A DNA stretch of 64,000 nucleotides, from assembly GCA_029255685.2 (NCBI GenBank), contig CM055318.2, forward strand, positions 7,073,001-7,137,000, written 5' to 3'. Source of the stretch: Silene conica (taxonomy: Eukaryota > Streptophyta > Magnoliopsida > Caryophyllales > Caryophyllaceae). The position numbers and the translations under genes were made by a program. Under the pieces are notes generated by a model. It worked only from the letters and a program-made list of their open reading frames with translations. It had not been told where the DNA came from and did no database searches. Shown piece after piece: positions 1-12,982 of the stretch; the first letter of the stretch is position 1; each line of letters begins with the position of its first letter.

Positions 1-2264
1 TTATGAATACCTACCCTCTTTATAGGCCCATATGTCTCAAACTCCCTGGTCAGTCGACTCTCTGATGTTTCAAAACTCTGCAAGCATGAAAAAATAATTG
101 CTTAGATCCCATCACAAATAGGCATCATAAAAGACAACTATCTTTGGTGATTATTTTGCTTAGAGAAGACTATTTTTTTAAATTGCTATTTGATTAAATA
201 TTCCAGTTTTTGATGTGGTACATCATAATGTTCCATTTTGGCAAAACAACAAGCGTATGCTCAAGTTTATAGTGAGCCTTACAAGCCTAGCAACAAACAG
301 AGTCTTGTATGGGTCTCCAGTGGCATTGGGATCATTCTGCGGATCATCTGCGGATCAGGGAAATATGTCAATTTTTCGTAGGGAGAAAATAAAAACATAG
401 AAAATAGATAGATATACAGCAATTGCCATATCAAAGACAAAAAGAGGTATTACATTTCTCTAGGTCCTCCACAACCTTTTTGGCACCCTTCTCTAATCGT
501 AACTGGTGAATCCTTTCCTTTTTTTGTGCCTACACAGGAGAAAATATATCAGGTGCAAAAAATAAACAGAAATGCAAGATGCCAATACAAGCACAAGAAC
601 AAGCCGTCTGGCGCCTCTTTATCATTATAGTACTTGAAAGTTGGAAAGCTGCTAAGAAAAGAGAACGACATCCATAACACTCAACAAAAAACGACTCTTC
701 AGTAATACTTGTATAAAAGGGTAAAGCAGCTAACTAGCTAAGCATATAATAATTCTGAGTGATAAACCAACATGACACAAGCACAATACACAGCATTTAG
801 ATCTGTATCCCTCTTCCACTCTCTCAGGCAACCTTTCAACAAAGAACATATCCTTTTGAACAAAGGGAGTCCACTATTCTTAAAATCTAGGAACAATTGT
901 GCAAAATAAAAAAAAAATCCTTGAAACAATAACGGCGTAGGAGCATAACATACGATTCGAGGTTCTGCTCACGTAGTAAGACACCCAGTTTTGCCACATC
1001 ATCATCTCATACAATTATTCATCCCGTAAAATCCAGGGGAAGAAAAGCATAAGAAACGAAACAATAGCCACAAAGATAATCTCCATCATAGCCCCACAGA
1101 GAAGCGTGACAATCTAGTAAAAATCGACAGTGAATGTATGATACACAAGAAATCACCCTATAAAGATTACAGAAATTACAGCTTACAACAGATATATGCT
1201 GACAGCACTCAAATGAGATTATGTTAAGCTCTAGGGATTGACTAAGAACACTACAAATCATCTCCTCTGATCACAAACATATGAAAATAGGCGATTCTAC
1301 GATCAGCAAATGCATTAACACTTATAACTCAGCTAATAGTGCTGGCAAAATAAATAAGTTCCAACGTACCGGTGTTTCAGCCTCCTTAACAGGTGGGGCA
1401 TATTCAGGATCCCCGGGTTCAGCAAAAAGTTTCACAAATTGTGCCATTCCTATATCGAAAAATAAATCATCAGTTTCAATTTTCAACAGAAAACAGCTCC
1501 AATCAGCTTGCTGAATGTAAGATAAGCCAAAAACCTAGGACAGAAGTGGTTATTGACCTGTATAAGGAGGACATTTCTTCTTCTCAGGTGGCGGTTTGAA
1601 CTCCAAGGGAGGTCGAGGCTCAAAAAGCTTCAGCAAATTGTTCGTCAGACCAGTAGGGTGAGATTGCCCAATCTACAGAGGTGTAAAAACATTGATTAAT
1701 TGTAAATATTCAACAATCACTCTAATTATCGATTCAAAACAAGAAAATTTTAAAATTAACGCTTAAAATCACTGTATGCAACCTTAATTGTAAAACGAAC
1801 CCAAATCATCCCATTTACCAACAGGATCATCACTTAATTATCCGAAAGAGATGCATTCCTCTTACGATCACGAGTAGATTCACGACACACGACAAATACA
1901 ACTGACTGTAAAACTATACCATAATCAACTAACCACATAAATCACGGAAATTAAAAATTAATTCAGCTATATTATTTCCAGCTCGTAATCAATGCACTGT
2001 AAATAACAAGAAAAATCATTCACCATAAAAAAAGCATCCCCAATTCAATCTAACAAATCAGAAACAATCAGCCTTCAATCAAACCCTAAACAAACAATAT
2101 TACAAAATAGCTAACCCTAATTATCGTTATAATGAGATCTAACAATTGAATGAAGATCTCACCATTTTGAGCTGAAGAACATTGGCACGATTCTGGACTT
2201 TAGGACGAGCCTGAACGGCGGCGTTTTGACTGCGCAAAAAGGCATCGTTGTTGAAATCTCCCAT
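1..2264 (-). CDS. U1-70K: U1 small nuclear ribonucleoprotein 70 kDa (U1-70K), 5' part, cut by window edge
   Basis: This is the core protein of the U1 snRNP. It binds U1 snRNA stem-loop I through an RRM and recruits SR proteins during 5' splice-site recognition in the nucleus. Six GT-AG exons fit in frame on the minus strand: 2264-2163 (start ATG; reads MGDFNNDAFLRSQNAAVQAR), 1672-1558 (IGQSHPTGLTNNLLKLFEPR, then the P/K-rich stretch ending CPPYTG), 1449-1370 (MAQFVKLFAEPGDPEYAPP), 529-454 (ERIHQLRLEKGAKKVVEDLE), 347-283 (DPQNDPNATGDPYKTLFVAR, RRM RNP2) and 77-15 (ETSESRLTREFETYGPIKR). Order and wording follow plant U1-70K closely. The rest of the RRM and the Arg-rich tail lie beyond position 1. 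The ATG was chosen because it opens the conserved N-terminus. Exon phases all agree, so the gene looks intact. Identification is by recognition of the family sequence; I could not run an alignment. Confidence 0.93.
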
Positions 2265-2309
2265 GTCGTCCCCCAGAAAACTCCGAGGATAAAAACTGGG
2301 TTTTTTAAA

Positions 2310-2318
2310 TTAGGGTTT
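2310..2318 (-). promoter_or_regulatory. telo-box in U1-70K 5' leader
   Basis: The minus strand reads AAACCCTAA about 50 bases before the start codon. This motif is common in leaders and promoters of plant translation and RNA-processing genes. Its role here is inferred. Confidence 0.45.
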
Positions 2319-2423
2319 AGTGATTTGGGGAAGAACACAAGGTCTGGAAATTGGATAAACAGAATTGAATCATCTGGGATAGTAGGCGGAGTATAATTGA
2401 GTATGAAGGGTTTTTGGGCCTGG

Positions 2424-2431
2424 TTTTTATA
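2424..2431 (-). promoter_or_regulatory. TATA box of U1-70K
   Basis: The minus strand reads TATAAAAA about 160 bases upstream of the start codon, in GGTGGTATAAAAACC. This would place transcription start near 2395-2400 and give a leader of roughly 130 bases. Inferred from position and sequence only. Confidence 0.5.
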
Positions 2432-2440
2432 CCACCTCAA

Positions 2441-3104
2441 ATACTAACATAAATCTTGCTTATCACCGTGGTAAGCTACCTCGCGAAGATGTCTTACTCA
2501 AGTCGTTAAAACGGAGATATTATAGACAACAAGTCCCAGATTGAATTCCCACCCCGATTGTAATGCGACTAAGTGCGCGCTTCATTGAACTAAAAAAATC
2601 GAGCTACCTAAGAACAAGAGCTGCGCTTCGTTGAACCAAAAAAAAAAACCGGAGTTGCGCTTCGTTGAACCAAAAAAATCGAGTTAACTGAAAACAAGAG
2701 CTTGCTCAAGTGCTAAGAGCTAACCAAAAAAATGTTGTAAGCTACCTAATTACTAACTCCGTCTCAATTTATTTTGTTAGGATTTTATCGGCTTTTACCG
2801 TAAAGTTTCTCGATTTCTAATAAGTACCAACGTACCATTTCTTTTGTACAAAAATTGTTACTCCTTAGTCCTTACGGTACATATGTATTCTTGGTAAAAT
2901 ATCTCGTAAAGACTAGACATTTGAAAAAAAAAATTATCTTTTTCCGGACTTGAGTTTTGGTTAGTCAATGTCTATCTAGTTAAAAACGATTGACTAACCA
3001 CAATTTCCGATTACGAGTTTAAAACGAACATACTAGTTCCACATTAAGTACGTACGAGTTGTTATTTGATGTCGTTCAGCGCAAGGTTTACACTGGTGTA
3101 GTCG
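2441..3104. other. intergenic, no gene seen
   Basis: AT-rich spacer upstream of U1-70K. A short imperfect repeat around 2600-2700 (rttgcgcttcgttgaacc-like phrases, followed by A runs) occurs two or three times. No coding signal or transposon end was recognised. Confidence 0.5.
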
Positions 3105-3245
3105 GAAATTTCTAAGCTTGCCTAAGAGTAAGAGGGGATTGGGAATTTGGAATATTCAGTGTGTCAATCAAGCCCTGCTGGCAAAAAATGCGTGGAAAAT
3201 CATGGATCAAAAGGAAACATTCTTTAGTGAGGTTTTCAGAGACAT
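3105..3245 (+). pseudogene. LINE (L1-type) ORF2 remnant, left piece
   Basis: The plus strand reads GLGIWNIQCVNQALLAKNAW followed by KIMDQKETFFSEVF. This is the conserved stretch after the reverse transcriptase core of plant L1-type LINEs (family form: GGLGIRNLxxxNQALLAKQAWR). The piece stops at the 9 bp target duplication of a MITE at 3246. Its continuation is at 16019-16725. The LINE is decayed, with stops in every frame of the right piece, and is older than the elements inserted in it. Confidence 0.75.
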
Positions 3246-3374
3246 ATTTTTTAACAGTTGGTCTTGCTTCAGACCATAGTTTTGGTCTGAAATAATAAGA
3301 CGGGATTTTTAACCATTATTTACAAACAAGTTATCATAAGCGGTAACATTAACCATACTATCGTGGTTGCATTT

Positions 3375-4869
3375 TGATATGCTCTATTTTTATATACTTT
3401 TCGTCCCCATTTTAGCTCATGTTTTATCATCGTTTACATTATTCTTCAATGTTTATTGAGCTAATTCCGTGTTTTAGGTAATTTGTATGTGGTTTAGCGA
3501 ATTTTTGTAGGAATTTCGGATTTCTCTTACATTTTGACATTTACCGAGCATCACGAAGCTAACCAAAGTCGAGACAAGCATTCTCCGGGTAGTAGAAGTG
3601 ACGGAAAATAAAAGAAAGTCAAAGAAGTCAACTCTTGAAGAACATAATGAGCAAAGCATGACAACTCAAGCATTACATCATTCTTGCAACGTCACCCATG
3701 TTCCCAAATGTAAACAATTGACGAGATGCGGAGTATTTGGACAATGTTCTCACCCCGGTCGGGGTGGGCTGCCCCGGTGCACCGGGGTGGCTTTGATCAC
3801 GGTGTTTTTTGGTCCAGATTCAAGGAATGCGTACGTCATGTTCTTGCCCCGGTCCGGGGTGGCTGTAATCTACTCCGTCTCCTCATCACTATAAATACCC
3901 CATGCTTTCATTTATTTGAAAAATCATCAATTAGCATAAAAACCATCAAGTTTTAGGAACTTTTAGCTACATTAAAGCTTGTAAAAATTTACTCTTTGTT
4001 TTAGTTCATTTTCTTTATAAAAATAGTTCTTTGGTTATTCAAGCATTTTCCAAAGCTATTCGCATTTCATCTTCCGAGTTCTTATTCCGTTAATTCCCGG
4101 TATTATCTTTCTTTACGGTTTTATTTCGTTATCGTCATTATGTTTATCTTAGTTAATAGAATAGATAATCTAGTTCATAAAACCATGTGTGAGTAGTTTT
4201 TATATCTAGGGGGGAAACCATGCTAGATTAGTTGTTAGGTCATGTTAAATTATTGATTTTGCATTATCGTATGGTTGGTTATATACATGCTTGTTTCATT
4301 TGATTAATATATGATTTTGACCATGATTATTGATAAATCATTATTCTCATCCTAAGACCGAAAGCCGGGATAGAACTTGATCATTCGATAGTTGTAGTCA
4401 TAGTCATAATTGTTAATTGTGTTGTTCTTATCCTAAGATCGAAAGTCGGGATAGATTTAGGCATGGCATGTTATAGTATTTTGTTCCAATATACGCGAGA
4501 GCTAATTGGTAATCAATCTACGGTTAAACTCTAGGCCGAGAGGAAATTGTTATAAACCTAATCAACTATCGACAATGTATTTCTTTAATTTGACATGACT
4601 AAGCTCCTATATGCATGTGTACCCCAATCCCCTAGATTCTTCCCCATAATCGTTTACATCTTTATTCTTATAATTTCCGTTTTAAGTAAATCTTCAATCA
4701 AAACAACAAACAACACGTAACCGACCTTGATAGAATTCTCTCCATAGCTAATTACAATTACATCACCGTCTCCCTGTGGTTCGACCCCTTCTTCCCTATC
4801 TACATTAATTTGTATGTTAGTCAAGTCTAGGGATTTTTATCTTTGGCAGGTGTGCGATTAGCCTGGCCA
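3375..4869 (+). repeat. Athila 5' LTR
   Basis: 1,495 bp, beginning TGATATGCTC and ending CCTGGCCA. U3 carries GC-rich palindromes at 3751-3790 and 3847-3863 and a TATA box at 3890-3897. Near-identical to 14437-15931 at a constant offset of 11,062. Confidence 0.95.
3890..3897 (+). promoter_or_regulatory. TATA box of the Athila LTR promoter
   Basis: TATAAATA is followed by CCCC, about 30 bases after the last GC-rich motif of U3. The R region would start near 3920-3930. The same box is at 14952-14959 in the 3' LTR. Confidence 0.7.
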
Positions 4870-4874
4870 AATTT

Positions 4875-4892
4875 TGGCGCCGTTGCCAGGGA
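4875..4892 (+). other. Athila primer-binding site (tRNA-Asp)
   Basis: TGGCGCCGTTGCCAGGGA begins five bases after the 5' LTR. It is complementary, with one mismatch, to the 3' end of plant tRNA-Asp (TCCCCGGCAACGGCGCCA), the usual primer of this lineage. Confidence 0.85.
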
Positions 4893-5002
4893 CGCACGGT
4901 TTTATTTTTGTGATTAGTAGAATTCTATCTTGTTTTCTTTTGTCTTAAGGAACACTTGTTCCTTGAGACCGTTACTTACAATCTCCCCTAGGTTGTTGTC
5001 TT

Positions 5003-7816
5003 ATGCCCAGGTCCTCTCGAATTGGTGAACTTCTTCCCGTTGATCCCGAACCCGAGAAGTCTTTGCGTAGGAGATTACGCTTCCTTAAGGAGGTTTCCGA
5101 AGCCGCAACTCTTGCGGAACTTGATAACATTCGAAGTTTTTATCTAGAGGATCTCAGAAATCTTGAGGAAGAAGCCTCTACTTCTCAACCACCAAAGGAA
5201 AAGATGGTGCGTTTGTCTGATCATTCCAAGCCCACTGCAGCTATGCTCCCAAGAGGAATAGTCACATCTCAAATTGGTGCGGTAAACTTTGAAATCAAGC
5301 CGGCCTTTATAAGCATTGTTGAAAGAAAACAGTTTGGGGGAACTCTTACGGAAGACCCCAACTTGCATGTACAGAATTTTTGCGACTATTGCTCCATGAT
5401 TCGGCAACCGGGTGTCACACAAGAGCAAATAAGGGAGATACTATTCCCTTTCTCCCTAAAGGACAAGGCTAAAGTTTGGATAAATAGCCTTGATCGAGTT
5501 GTATTGGGAATCAACGATTGGGATAGTCTAGCTCTTGCATTTTATCAAAAGTATTTCCCTCCTGAGAAAACACAACAATTAAGAAGTCAAATCACCGGTT
5601 TTCGCCAAAGTGGTCATGAAAGTCTACATGAAGCATGGGAAAGGTACAAAGAACTTCAAAGGGAATGTCCACATCATGGTTTGGATTCATGGTTTTTTGC
5701 CATCACGTTCTACAATGGGTGTTGCGCAGAGTCTCGTCGAGTTTTGGACTCCGCAAACAATGGAAGATTCGATAATATAGATGTGGAGTTAGCTCACTCT
5801 ACCATAGAATCTATGGCAGTGCACGACTCTCAATATGTCAACTCGAAAAACATCCCATTAAAGGCAAAGGAAGAAGATCCCGGAATTGCTCTCTTGAAAG
5901 CTCAAGTAGCTCTTCTCCAAAGACAAGTCGAAAATCAAGGATCAAGTTCCTCTCAACCTCATGAAAAAGTAAACGTGACAAGTCAAGTTGTGGTATGTGA
6001 AGCTTGTGGAAGTGCGGGTCACGGATTCCAAGAATGTAGAAGCAACATGGAACAAGTCAATGCCTACCAAAGTTTTAGGCAAAATTTCAACCCTTTTTCC
6101 AATACCTACAATCCGGGTACAAAGTTCCATCCAAACTTCTCCTACAAAAGTACAAATGTCCTTAACCCACCACCACCAAGACCACCACAAAATACGGCAC
6201 CACCAGGTTTCCAAAATCAAGGACAAAAGAACCAATTTCAACAAAACTTTCAACCTTTCCCTCAACAACAATTTCCAAATCCACAACCATTTCCAAATCA
6301 ACAATTCCAAAATCCTTCACAAAATTCACCACCATTTCAAAATCCCCAAAATCAACAAAGTCAACCCTCACATCCACAACAATTGAGTGAGATAGGAGCT
6401 CTGTTGGCCCAAGTGGCCGAGACACAAAGAAACATGGTCCTTCACATTCAAAAGACCGATCAAGCAAGAGATGCTTCAATCAAAATGCTTGAGACACAAA
6501 TTGCTCAACTTGCTACATCCAACCCTCAAAGACAACAAGGCCAATTACCACCACAAGGAGCACAACCTCATGAGCAAGCTAACGATGTCGCTTTAAGGAG
6601 TGATACTACCTATGAGGGACCCCAAATGCCCAATGAAGAAAGTGATCAAATGGGTAAGAAAGATGACGTTGGGAACAAAGCTACTAGCTCAAAAGAAGTT
6701 GAGAAGGAGCCCGACCAAATCAATGAGCCTGTGTTGGTAGAGATTGAGGAGGAGCCCCCAAAGGGTAAGGATAAAGCTAAGGAGCCGGAAAAGATTCAAG
6801 TGCCTTTTCCCCATAGGTTGGCAAGAGCTCACAAGGAAACACAATTTGGTAAATTTATGGAGGTGGTGAAAAACTTACAGGTAACAATCCCTTTTACCGA
6901 GTTAATCACCCAAGTCCCCTCATACACTAAATTCATGAAAGACATCTTAACTAGGAAAAGGACAATAGATAGCATTGAAACCTTGGCCTTCACCGCTGAG
7001 TGTAATGCCCTTTTACAAAATTTGTCCCCACCTAAGTTAAAAGATCCAGGAAGTTTTTCAATCCCATGCACCATTGGTACCTATACTATCGACAAAGCTC
7101 TTTGTTATTTAGGTGCTAGTGTTAGTTTCATGCCATTTTCCATTTGTGAGAAATTAAACATGGGAGAGTTAAAGTGTACTAGTGTCACATTGCAAATGGC
7201 GGACCGTTCTGTAAAACACCCTCTAGGTGTTTTGGAGGATGTTCCCGTCAAAGTTGGCAAATTTTTCATTCCGGTTGACTTTATTGTTCTTGACATCGCC
7301 GAAGATTCGCAAATCCCGATTATTTTGGGAAGACCATTTTTACATACCGTGGGTGCGGTCATCGATGTTAAAAACGGTAAATTGACTTTGGAAGTTGGTG
7401 ATGACAAAGTGAGTTACAATTTTAACAATGTTGTGAAAATTCCAATGTTAGAAGAACCATGTTACTCCATAGAGGTCTCAGATGTAATTGATATTATTGT
7501 GGAAGACTCATTGCCCCGATCCTTGAGCAAGGATCCGTTGGAGGCTCTTTTGTTGCTAGAATCTTTTGCAGGTGATGATGACATTAATGGTGATGATATA
7601 AATGCTTTGGAGTTGGAGCTTGATGGAGAGGAGATAGCCTTGGAGGAAAACTATAATTTCATAGGTTTGGTTTCTACTTCTACTACGGTCGAGGTACAAA
7701 AACCCGAATTAAAGCCCCTCCCACTGAATTTAAAGTATGCTTTTCTAGATGAATCAGAAATGTGCCCAATCATTGTAAGTACCCATCTAGATGAAAGTCA
7801 AGTTCTAGGTTGTTAG
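5003..7816 (+). mobile_element. gag: Athila gag-protease frame
   Basis: A 937-codon open frame. The capsid part (residues ~80-240) contains FGGTLTEDPNLHVQNF, LFPFSLKDKAKVWINSL, YFPPEKTQQLRSQ and ECPHHGLDSW, all hallmarks of the retrotransposon Gag domain in Athila/Tat elements. A CxxC...H...C knuckle-like stretch lies around residue 335. A Q/N/P-rich region (~380-470) and a charged linker follow. Residues ~680-800 form the aspartic-protease-like domain (LGAS and IILGRPFL motifs). It packages element RNA and processes the polyprotein. It is a fossil-type feature of the element above. Confidence 0.9.
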
Positions 7817-10605
7817 ATGTTTTAAGAACCCATAAGAAGGCTATAGGCTATTCACTCGATGATTTGAAGGGAATAAGCCCCGATTTTTGTATGCATAGGA
7901 TTCACTTAGAAGAAGATCATAAGCCATGTGTACAAGGTCAACGTCGCTTAAACCCAAACATGCAAGAAGTTGTCAAAAAAGAGGTCATGAAACTCTTGGA
8001 TGCGGGAATTATCTATGCAATTTCCGACTCCAAATGGGTTAGTCCGGTCCAAGTGGTCCCAAAGAAAGGAGGGACCACGGTAGTCAAAAATGATAAAGAT
8101 GAACTCATCCCTACTCGCGTTGTGACGGGATGACGCATGTGTATTGACTATAGGAGATTGAACTTGGCTACTAAGAAAGACCACTATCCTTTACCGTTCA
8201 TTGACCAAATGTTGGAGAGGTTGGCATGTCATAAGTACTTTTGCTACTTAGATGGTTACTCGGGATTCTTTCAAATACCCATTCATCCCGATGACCAAGA
8301 AAAGACCACTTTCACTTGTCCCTATGGTACCTTTGCTTACCGTAGGATGCCCTTCGGTCTATGTAATGCCCCCGCAACCTTCCAACGTTGCATGACTAGT
8401 ATTTTTTCAGATTTCATTGAGTCCATCATGGAAGTTTTTATGGATGATTTTAGTGTCTATGGCACTACATTTGATGCTTGCTTGGCCAATTTGACTAAGG
8501 TCTTGAAAAGATGTGAAAAAGTCGACTTAGTTTTGAATTGGGAAAAGTGCCACTTCATGGTAAATGAAGGAGTGGTACTCGGTCACCTTGTTTCAGAAAG
8601 AGGTATAGAGGTGGACCGTGCCAAGGTCCAAGTGATCGAGCAACTTCCTCCTCCAATAAATGTCAAAGGTATAAGAAGTTTTCTGGGACATGCGGGATTT
8701 TACCGCCGTTTTATAAAAGATTTCTCCAAAATTGCAAAGCCTCTTACCGAGCTCCTTTTGAAGGATGCTCCATTTGTTTTTACTGATGCTTGTCTTGAGG
8801 CTTTTAACAGGATTAAGGAAGCTTTAATTTCAGCACCCATCATCCAATCACCGGATTGGAGTTTGCCATTTGAAGTAATGTGCGATGCTAGTGACTATGC
8901 GGTGGGTGCCGTTCTTGGGAAAAGGAAAGATAAGGTGCTTCATGCCATTTACTATGCAAGTAAAACATTGGATGCAGCTCAAATCAATTATGCCACTACC
9001 GAGAAGGAACTTCTTGCTATTGTCTATGCTTTAGACAAATTCCGTTCTTACTTGGTTGGTTCTAAGGTCATTGTCCATACCGACCACGCCGCCTTGAAAC
9101 ATCTACTTTCAAAGAAGGAGGCAAAGCCGAGGCTCATTAGATGGATCTTGCTTTTGCAAGAATTTGACCTTGAGATTCGTGACAAGAAAGGAGCTGAAAA
9201 TGTTGTGGCCGATCACCTCTTCCGTTTGAGGTTTGATGATGAAGGTATTCATATACCTATCGATAATTCTTTTGCCGATGACTCCTTGATGATGGTCGAG
9301 GAAAATACACCATGGTATGCCGATATCGCCAACTATCTTGTTGGCCATGAGTTGCCACCTAACCTTTCATATCAACAAAGAAAGAAGTTCATGTATGATG
9401 CCAAATTCTATCTTTGGGATGATCCTAATTTGTTCAAACATTGCTCCGATGGGTTATACCGGAGATGTATCCCACAATGGGATGTGAAAGGAGTGTTAGA
9501 AGGTTGTCATTCTTCTCCCTATGGTGGTCATCATGGACCATCTAAAACTGTTGCTAAGATTTTGCAATCCGGTTTCTATTGGCCTACTATGTTCCAAGAT
9601 GCTAAGAATTTTGTGATGTCATGTGATGCTTGCCAAAGAACCGGTTCTATTTCAAGAAGGCATGAGATGCCTCAAAATGGAATTCTTGAAGTTGGAATTT
9701 TCGATGTGTGGGGCATCGACTACCAAGGCCCTTTTCCTTCATCAAAAGGTAATCGTTATATCTTGGTAGCCGTTGATTACGTTTCCAAATGGGTAGAAGC
9801 CATTGCCACTCCCACTAATGATGCCCGTCATGTCATAAGATTGTTTAAGAAAGTCATTTTCCCACGCTTTGGTGTACCTAGAGCGGTGATTAGTGATCGT
9901 GGAACTCACTTTGGGGAAAAACAACTTGATACATTGCTTGCTAAATATGGGGTTTTTCATAGAAGAGGTTTGGCTTACCATTCGCAAACGAGTGGCCAAG
10001 TCGAAGTCTCAAACCGTGAAATCAAATCCATTCTTGAAAAAGTTGTTGCAAAATCAAGGAAAGATTGGAGTACAAAGCTCGATGACACATTGTGGGCATA
10101 TAGGACCGCTTTCAAGACACATATTGGTACTTCACCATATAGGTTGGTCTATGGAAAAGCTTGTCATTTGCCAATTGAGATGGAGCAAAAAGCTTTTTGG
10201 GCTATCAAAGAGCTCAATTTTGATGCTACTCTTTGTGGAGAGAAGAGATTGTTACAACTCAATGAACTCGATGAATTCCGGCTTCAAGCTTATGAAAGTT
10301 CCCGTCTTTACAAGGAAAAGACAAAACGGTGGCATGATAGGAAGATTCTCAAGAAAGATTTTGAGATTGGTGATAAGGTATTATTGTTCAATTCTCGTTT
10401 GAAGATTTTTCCAGGAAAATTAAGATCACGGTGGTCCGGCCCATATACCGTCATTAATGTGAACAAGCTTGGTTTCGTCGAAGTGATGACTACGAACGGC
10501 GAAAGATTCAAAGTGAATGGCCATCGGTTGAAAGTTTATCGTGAGAATGCTGTTATCGGAGTAGTGGAGGAAGTTTTCTTGGAACTTCCGTCCGTTCAAG
10601 CCTAA
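7810..10605 (+). mobile_element. pol: Athila pol region: RT, RNase H, integrase
   Basis: Reverse transcriptase covers roughly 7900-8700, with the FMDDFSVYG active-site motif near 8440. RNase H covers about 8870-9240 ([21 protein letters not shown]). The integrase zinc finger (H-H-C-C) is near 9508-9650 and the catalytic core about 9700-10060 ([36 protein letters not shown]). The C-terminal part ends near 10600. Domain order RT-RH-IN is that of Ty3/gypsy. The region is broken at about one point but otherwise reads well. Confidence 0.9.
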
Positions 10606-10639
10606 TTCATCAAGGATTCGTGACGTCTAGCAAGACTTA

Positions 10640-10672
10640 AAATTGCGCTTCTCGGGAGGCAACCCGTGTTTT
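10640..10672 (+). other. conserved post-pol hairpin of Athila/Tat elements
   Basis: After pol the sequence reads TTGCGCTTCTCGGGAGGCAA then CCCGTG. CGGGAGGCAACCCG can fold on itself. A closely similar phrase follows pol in many plant Athila/Tat elements; its role is not known to me. Confidence 0.5.
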
Positions 10673-10828
10673 ACTCTTTTATTTCCCTTTTTGAATAATG
10701 TTTCGGTTTAGGTAGTATAGAAATAAGTAGATTTGTGGTATATTGAATTGAATTTACAGGTACCATACGAGGCAAGAAGGAAAGTAGGAAAAAGAATGCT
10801 AGAAAGGAAAATGAGGACATATCAACAT

Positions 10829-10970
10829 CACCCCGGTACACCGGGGCAAGCCACCCCGACCGGGGCCAAAGCAACATCATTCGGCATTGTGAGAAAAATT
10901 GAAGTTCGAAATAGAAAAAAAATGATGAAACCCACCCCGGTACACCGGGGCGAGCCACCCCGACCGGGGC
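10829..10970 (+). repeat. two GC-rich composite motifs before the env-like frame
   Basis: Copies at 10829-10867 and 10933-10970 each read CACCCCGGTACACCGGGGC, a short AGCC-containing joint, then CCACCCCGACCGGGGC. Read on the opposite strand they closely match the U3 motif at 3751-3790 and 14813-14852. The surroundings are AT-rich, so the motif stands out sharply. See the finding for possible roles. Confidence 0.85.
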
Positions 10971-11416
10971 AGGAGCAATCGTGCTCGGTTTTTACATAAC
11001 AAAGGCTGCTCGAATTTCTTTCTTTTCATTCTTTCATTCTTATTTCTCCTTCCTTTTCCTCCTCAAGGTAACTCTATTCACTCCTTTTACCATCAAATTT
11101 CATCTTAGCAATCATTCTTCAAGGATTTTTACTTCCATTTCCACTCTCAAGTAAGTTAGTTTGCTCATACTACTCTAATTTATCCTTCAATTGCTTAGAA
11201 ATTGAATTTTTCACTAAACCTAACTTCAAATTGGGGAAAATTAATTTTGCTCTTTTTGGGTGAGGAATTCAATTTCTAGTTTGAATTAATGCTTTGTAGA
11301 GTTAGTATATGTCATTGCTAGTGTTAATTCCCCTTACTTGAGTCCCATTTACATTGTTTTAGCAAATTTGTGAGTTTCTTCTTTGTGGTTGGTATTTTTC
11401 TGAAATTTTCAGATTT

Positions 11417-12982
11417 ATGGCTCCCTTGAAGAACTTGTTTCGTCGTAGTAAGAGGGCTAGAGCGGAACCCGGTCCTAGCAACCCAATTGAGGTGGAGGAA
11501 GAAGAAGAAGTAGAGGAGGTACCAAGGTCACCGCCATCGGTTTGGCAAGATGAAGATTATCCTACCGTTGTGTTTGTTTCTGAAAAACAATTCAACAATT
11601 GGAATGCCTTAAAAGCCAAAGGTTTGAGACCAACTCGTTTTGTTAATTTTGATTCTTTGAGGCGAATAGGATTAGATAAGCATGTCAAAGCCTTGTTCAA
11701 GGGGGTACACATGGGTTATGCCTTAACTATGAACTATCGAACTTACCCACAACTCACACTTGAATTTCTAAGCTCCTTCGAACTTCATAAATCTAGGAGG
11801 CAAGAACATATCCATTCGGTGAGTTTTAGGCTGTTCAATAGAGACTATAATAAAACCCTTAACCAATTCGCTTCGATCTTTGGCTTACCGACGGAGGGGA
11901 TTCCTATTGACCCTCCCGAACATTATAACCCAGTCGTGACTTGGAATGCCATTTCCCATTTCCCTTACCCCGGTAATTGGAACCATCTCCCCCATGCCTT
12001 GCTCCATAGACCGGACTTTCGTATTTGGCAGCGGTCTATGGGGTGGACTTTCTTCGGGAGACTTGAACCTCATTCAGTGAGGTTGATAGAGGTTCAGATT
12101 CTTGGGTCTTTCTTGAATGTTGAAGGACATGCCAAATGGCAAATCAACATCCCTTACCATTTTGCCAATCACTTGTCCAAACAAGTGAGTGACCGTTCCA
12201 AATGTGTGGTCCTAGGTGGGTTAATAACCCGCATAGCCCAAAATCTCGGTCGGTTCAACCAAGAGACCACCGACCTTCCACCTTTATTACCCGGTCCTAG
12301 GGATGTGGGAAATGGTTTGGATTATGATTATTTTGTTTCACTTGACTGGTTTCGGAGTGCCCCACCTCAAATGGTTTGGAAAATAGGCAAGTATGATTCT
12401 CTTCGATTACCCGATGATTTGCCTTTAATTCCTGTGCTAACACAAGGGGAACCTGCTAGGGGAGGGGTACCATTTGTTCGTAAAAGTTTTCATTTGCCTA
12501 TTGGAGGCCTATCACCCACTGCCCCGACTATGACTTATGCTAGTATTTATACTCGTCGGGGGAATCCGGGTAATTCTTCACGTCAGGAGGAGGAAGGACA
12601 ATCCTCTCATCAACATGAATCTTTTCAACCTCCCCGCCACTCTAGTGCGGATCTTTATAGTATGATGAGAGGATTGCAGGTTAGTGTGGACACAATGCGG
12701 GACGATCAAAGACTAGCTTTGAACCCCATTTATACTCATTTTGCCCGTCAAGGGGTCATCCAGCAAGAAGGACCTCACCCGTCCTTCTTCACTTGGCCCG
12801 AGGGTGGTTTTTCTGGTGGTTATGCAGGTTATCCCGCACCTGAAGTTCCTCCTCACGTTGCTCCTCATGTTGCCCCTTATTCCGACCCTCAATTTGCTAG
12901 CGGAAGTGGAAGTGGAGAAAGAAAAGTTGATGATCCACCTCGAAATGTCAACTTCACCAATTTCTTTGATGGTCCTGTATGA
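11417..12982 (+). mobile_element. Athila env-like ORF (ATHILA ORF-1 family)
   Basis: A 521-codon frame after pol, opening MAPLKNLFRRSKRARAEPGP. It has an acidic/proline stretch (residues ~25-45), a conserved middle (FVNFDSLRRIGLDKHVKALF, FNRDYNKTLNQFASIFGLP), and a Ser/Pro/His-rich C-terminal third. This wording is that of the plant retrotransposon ORF-1 family found in Athila elements at the position of a retroviral env. I saw no clear signal peptide or strong membrane span, so a true envelope function is doubtful. In the family such a frame is thought to be made from a spliced or separate transcript. Confidence 0.85.

Noticed and set aside
3598-3956. Two overlapping frames repeated in both LTRs
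   Set aside because: They cross U3 palindromes and the TATA box; no known LTR-encoded protein in this family, so treated as chance.
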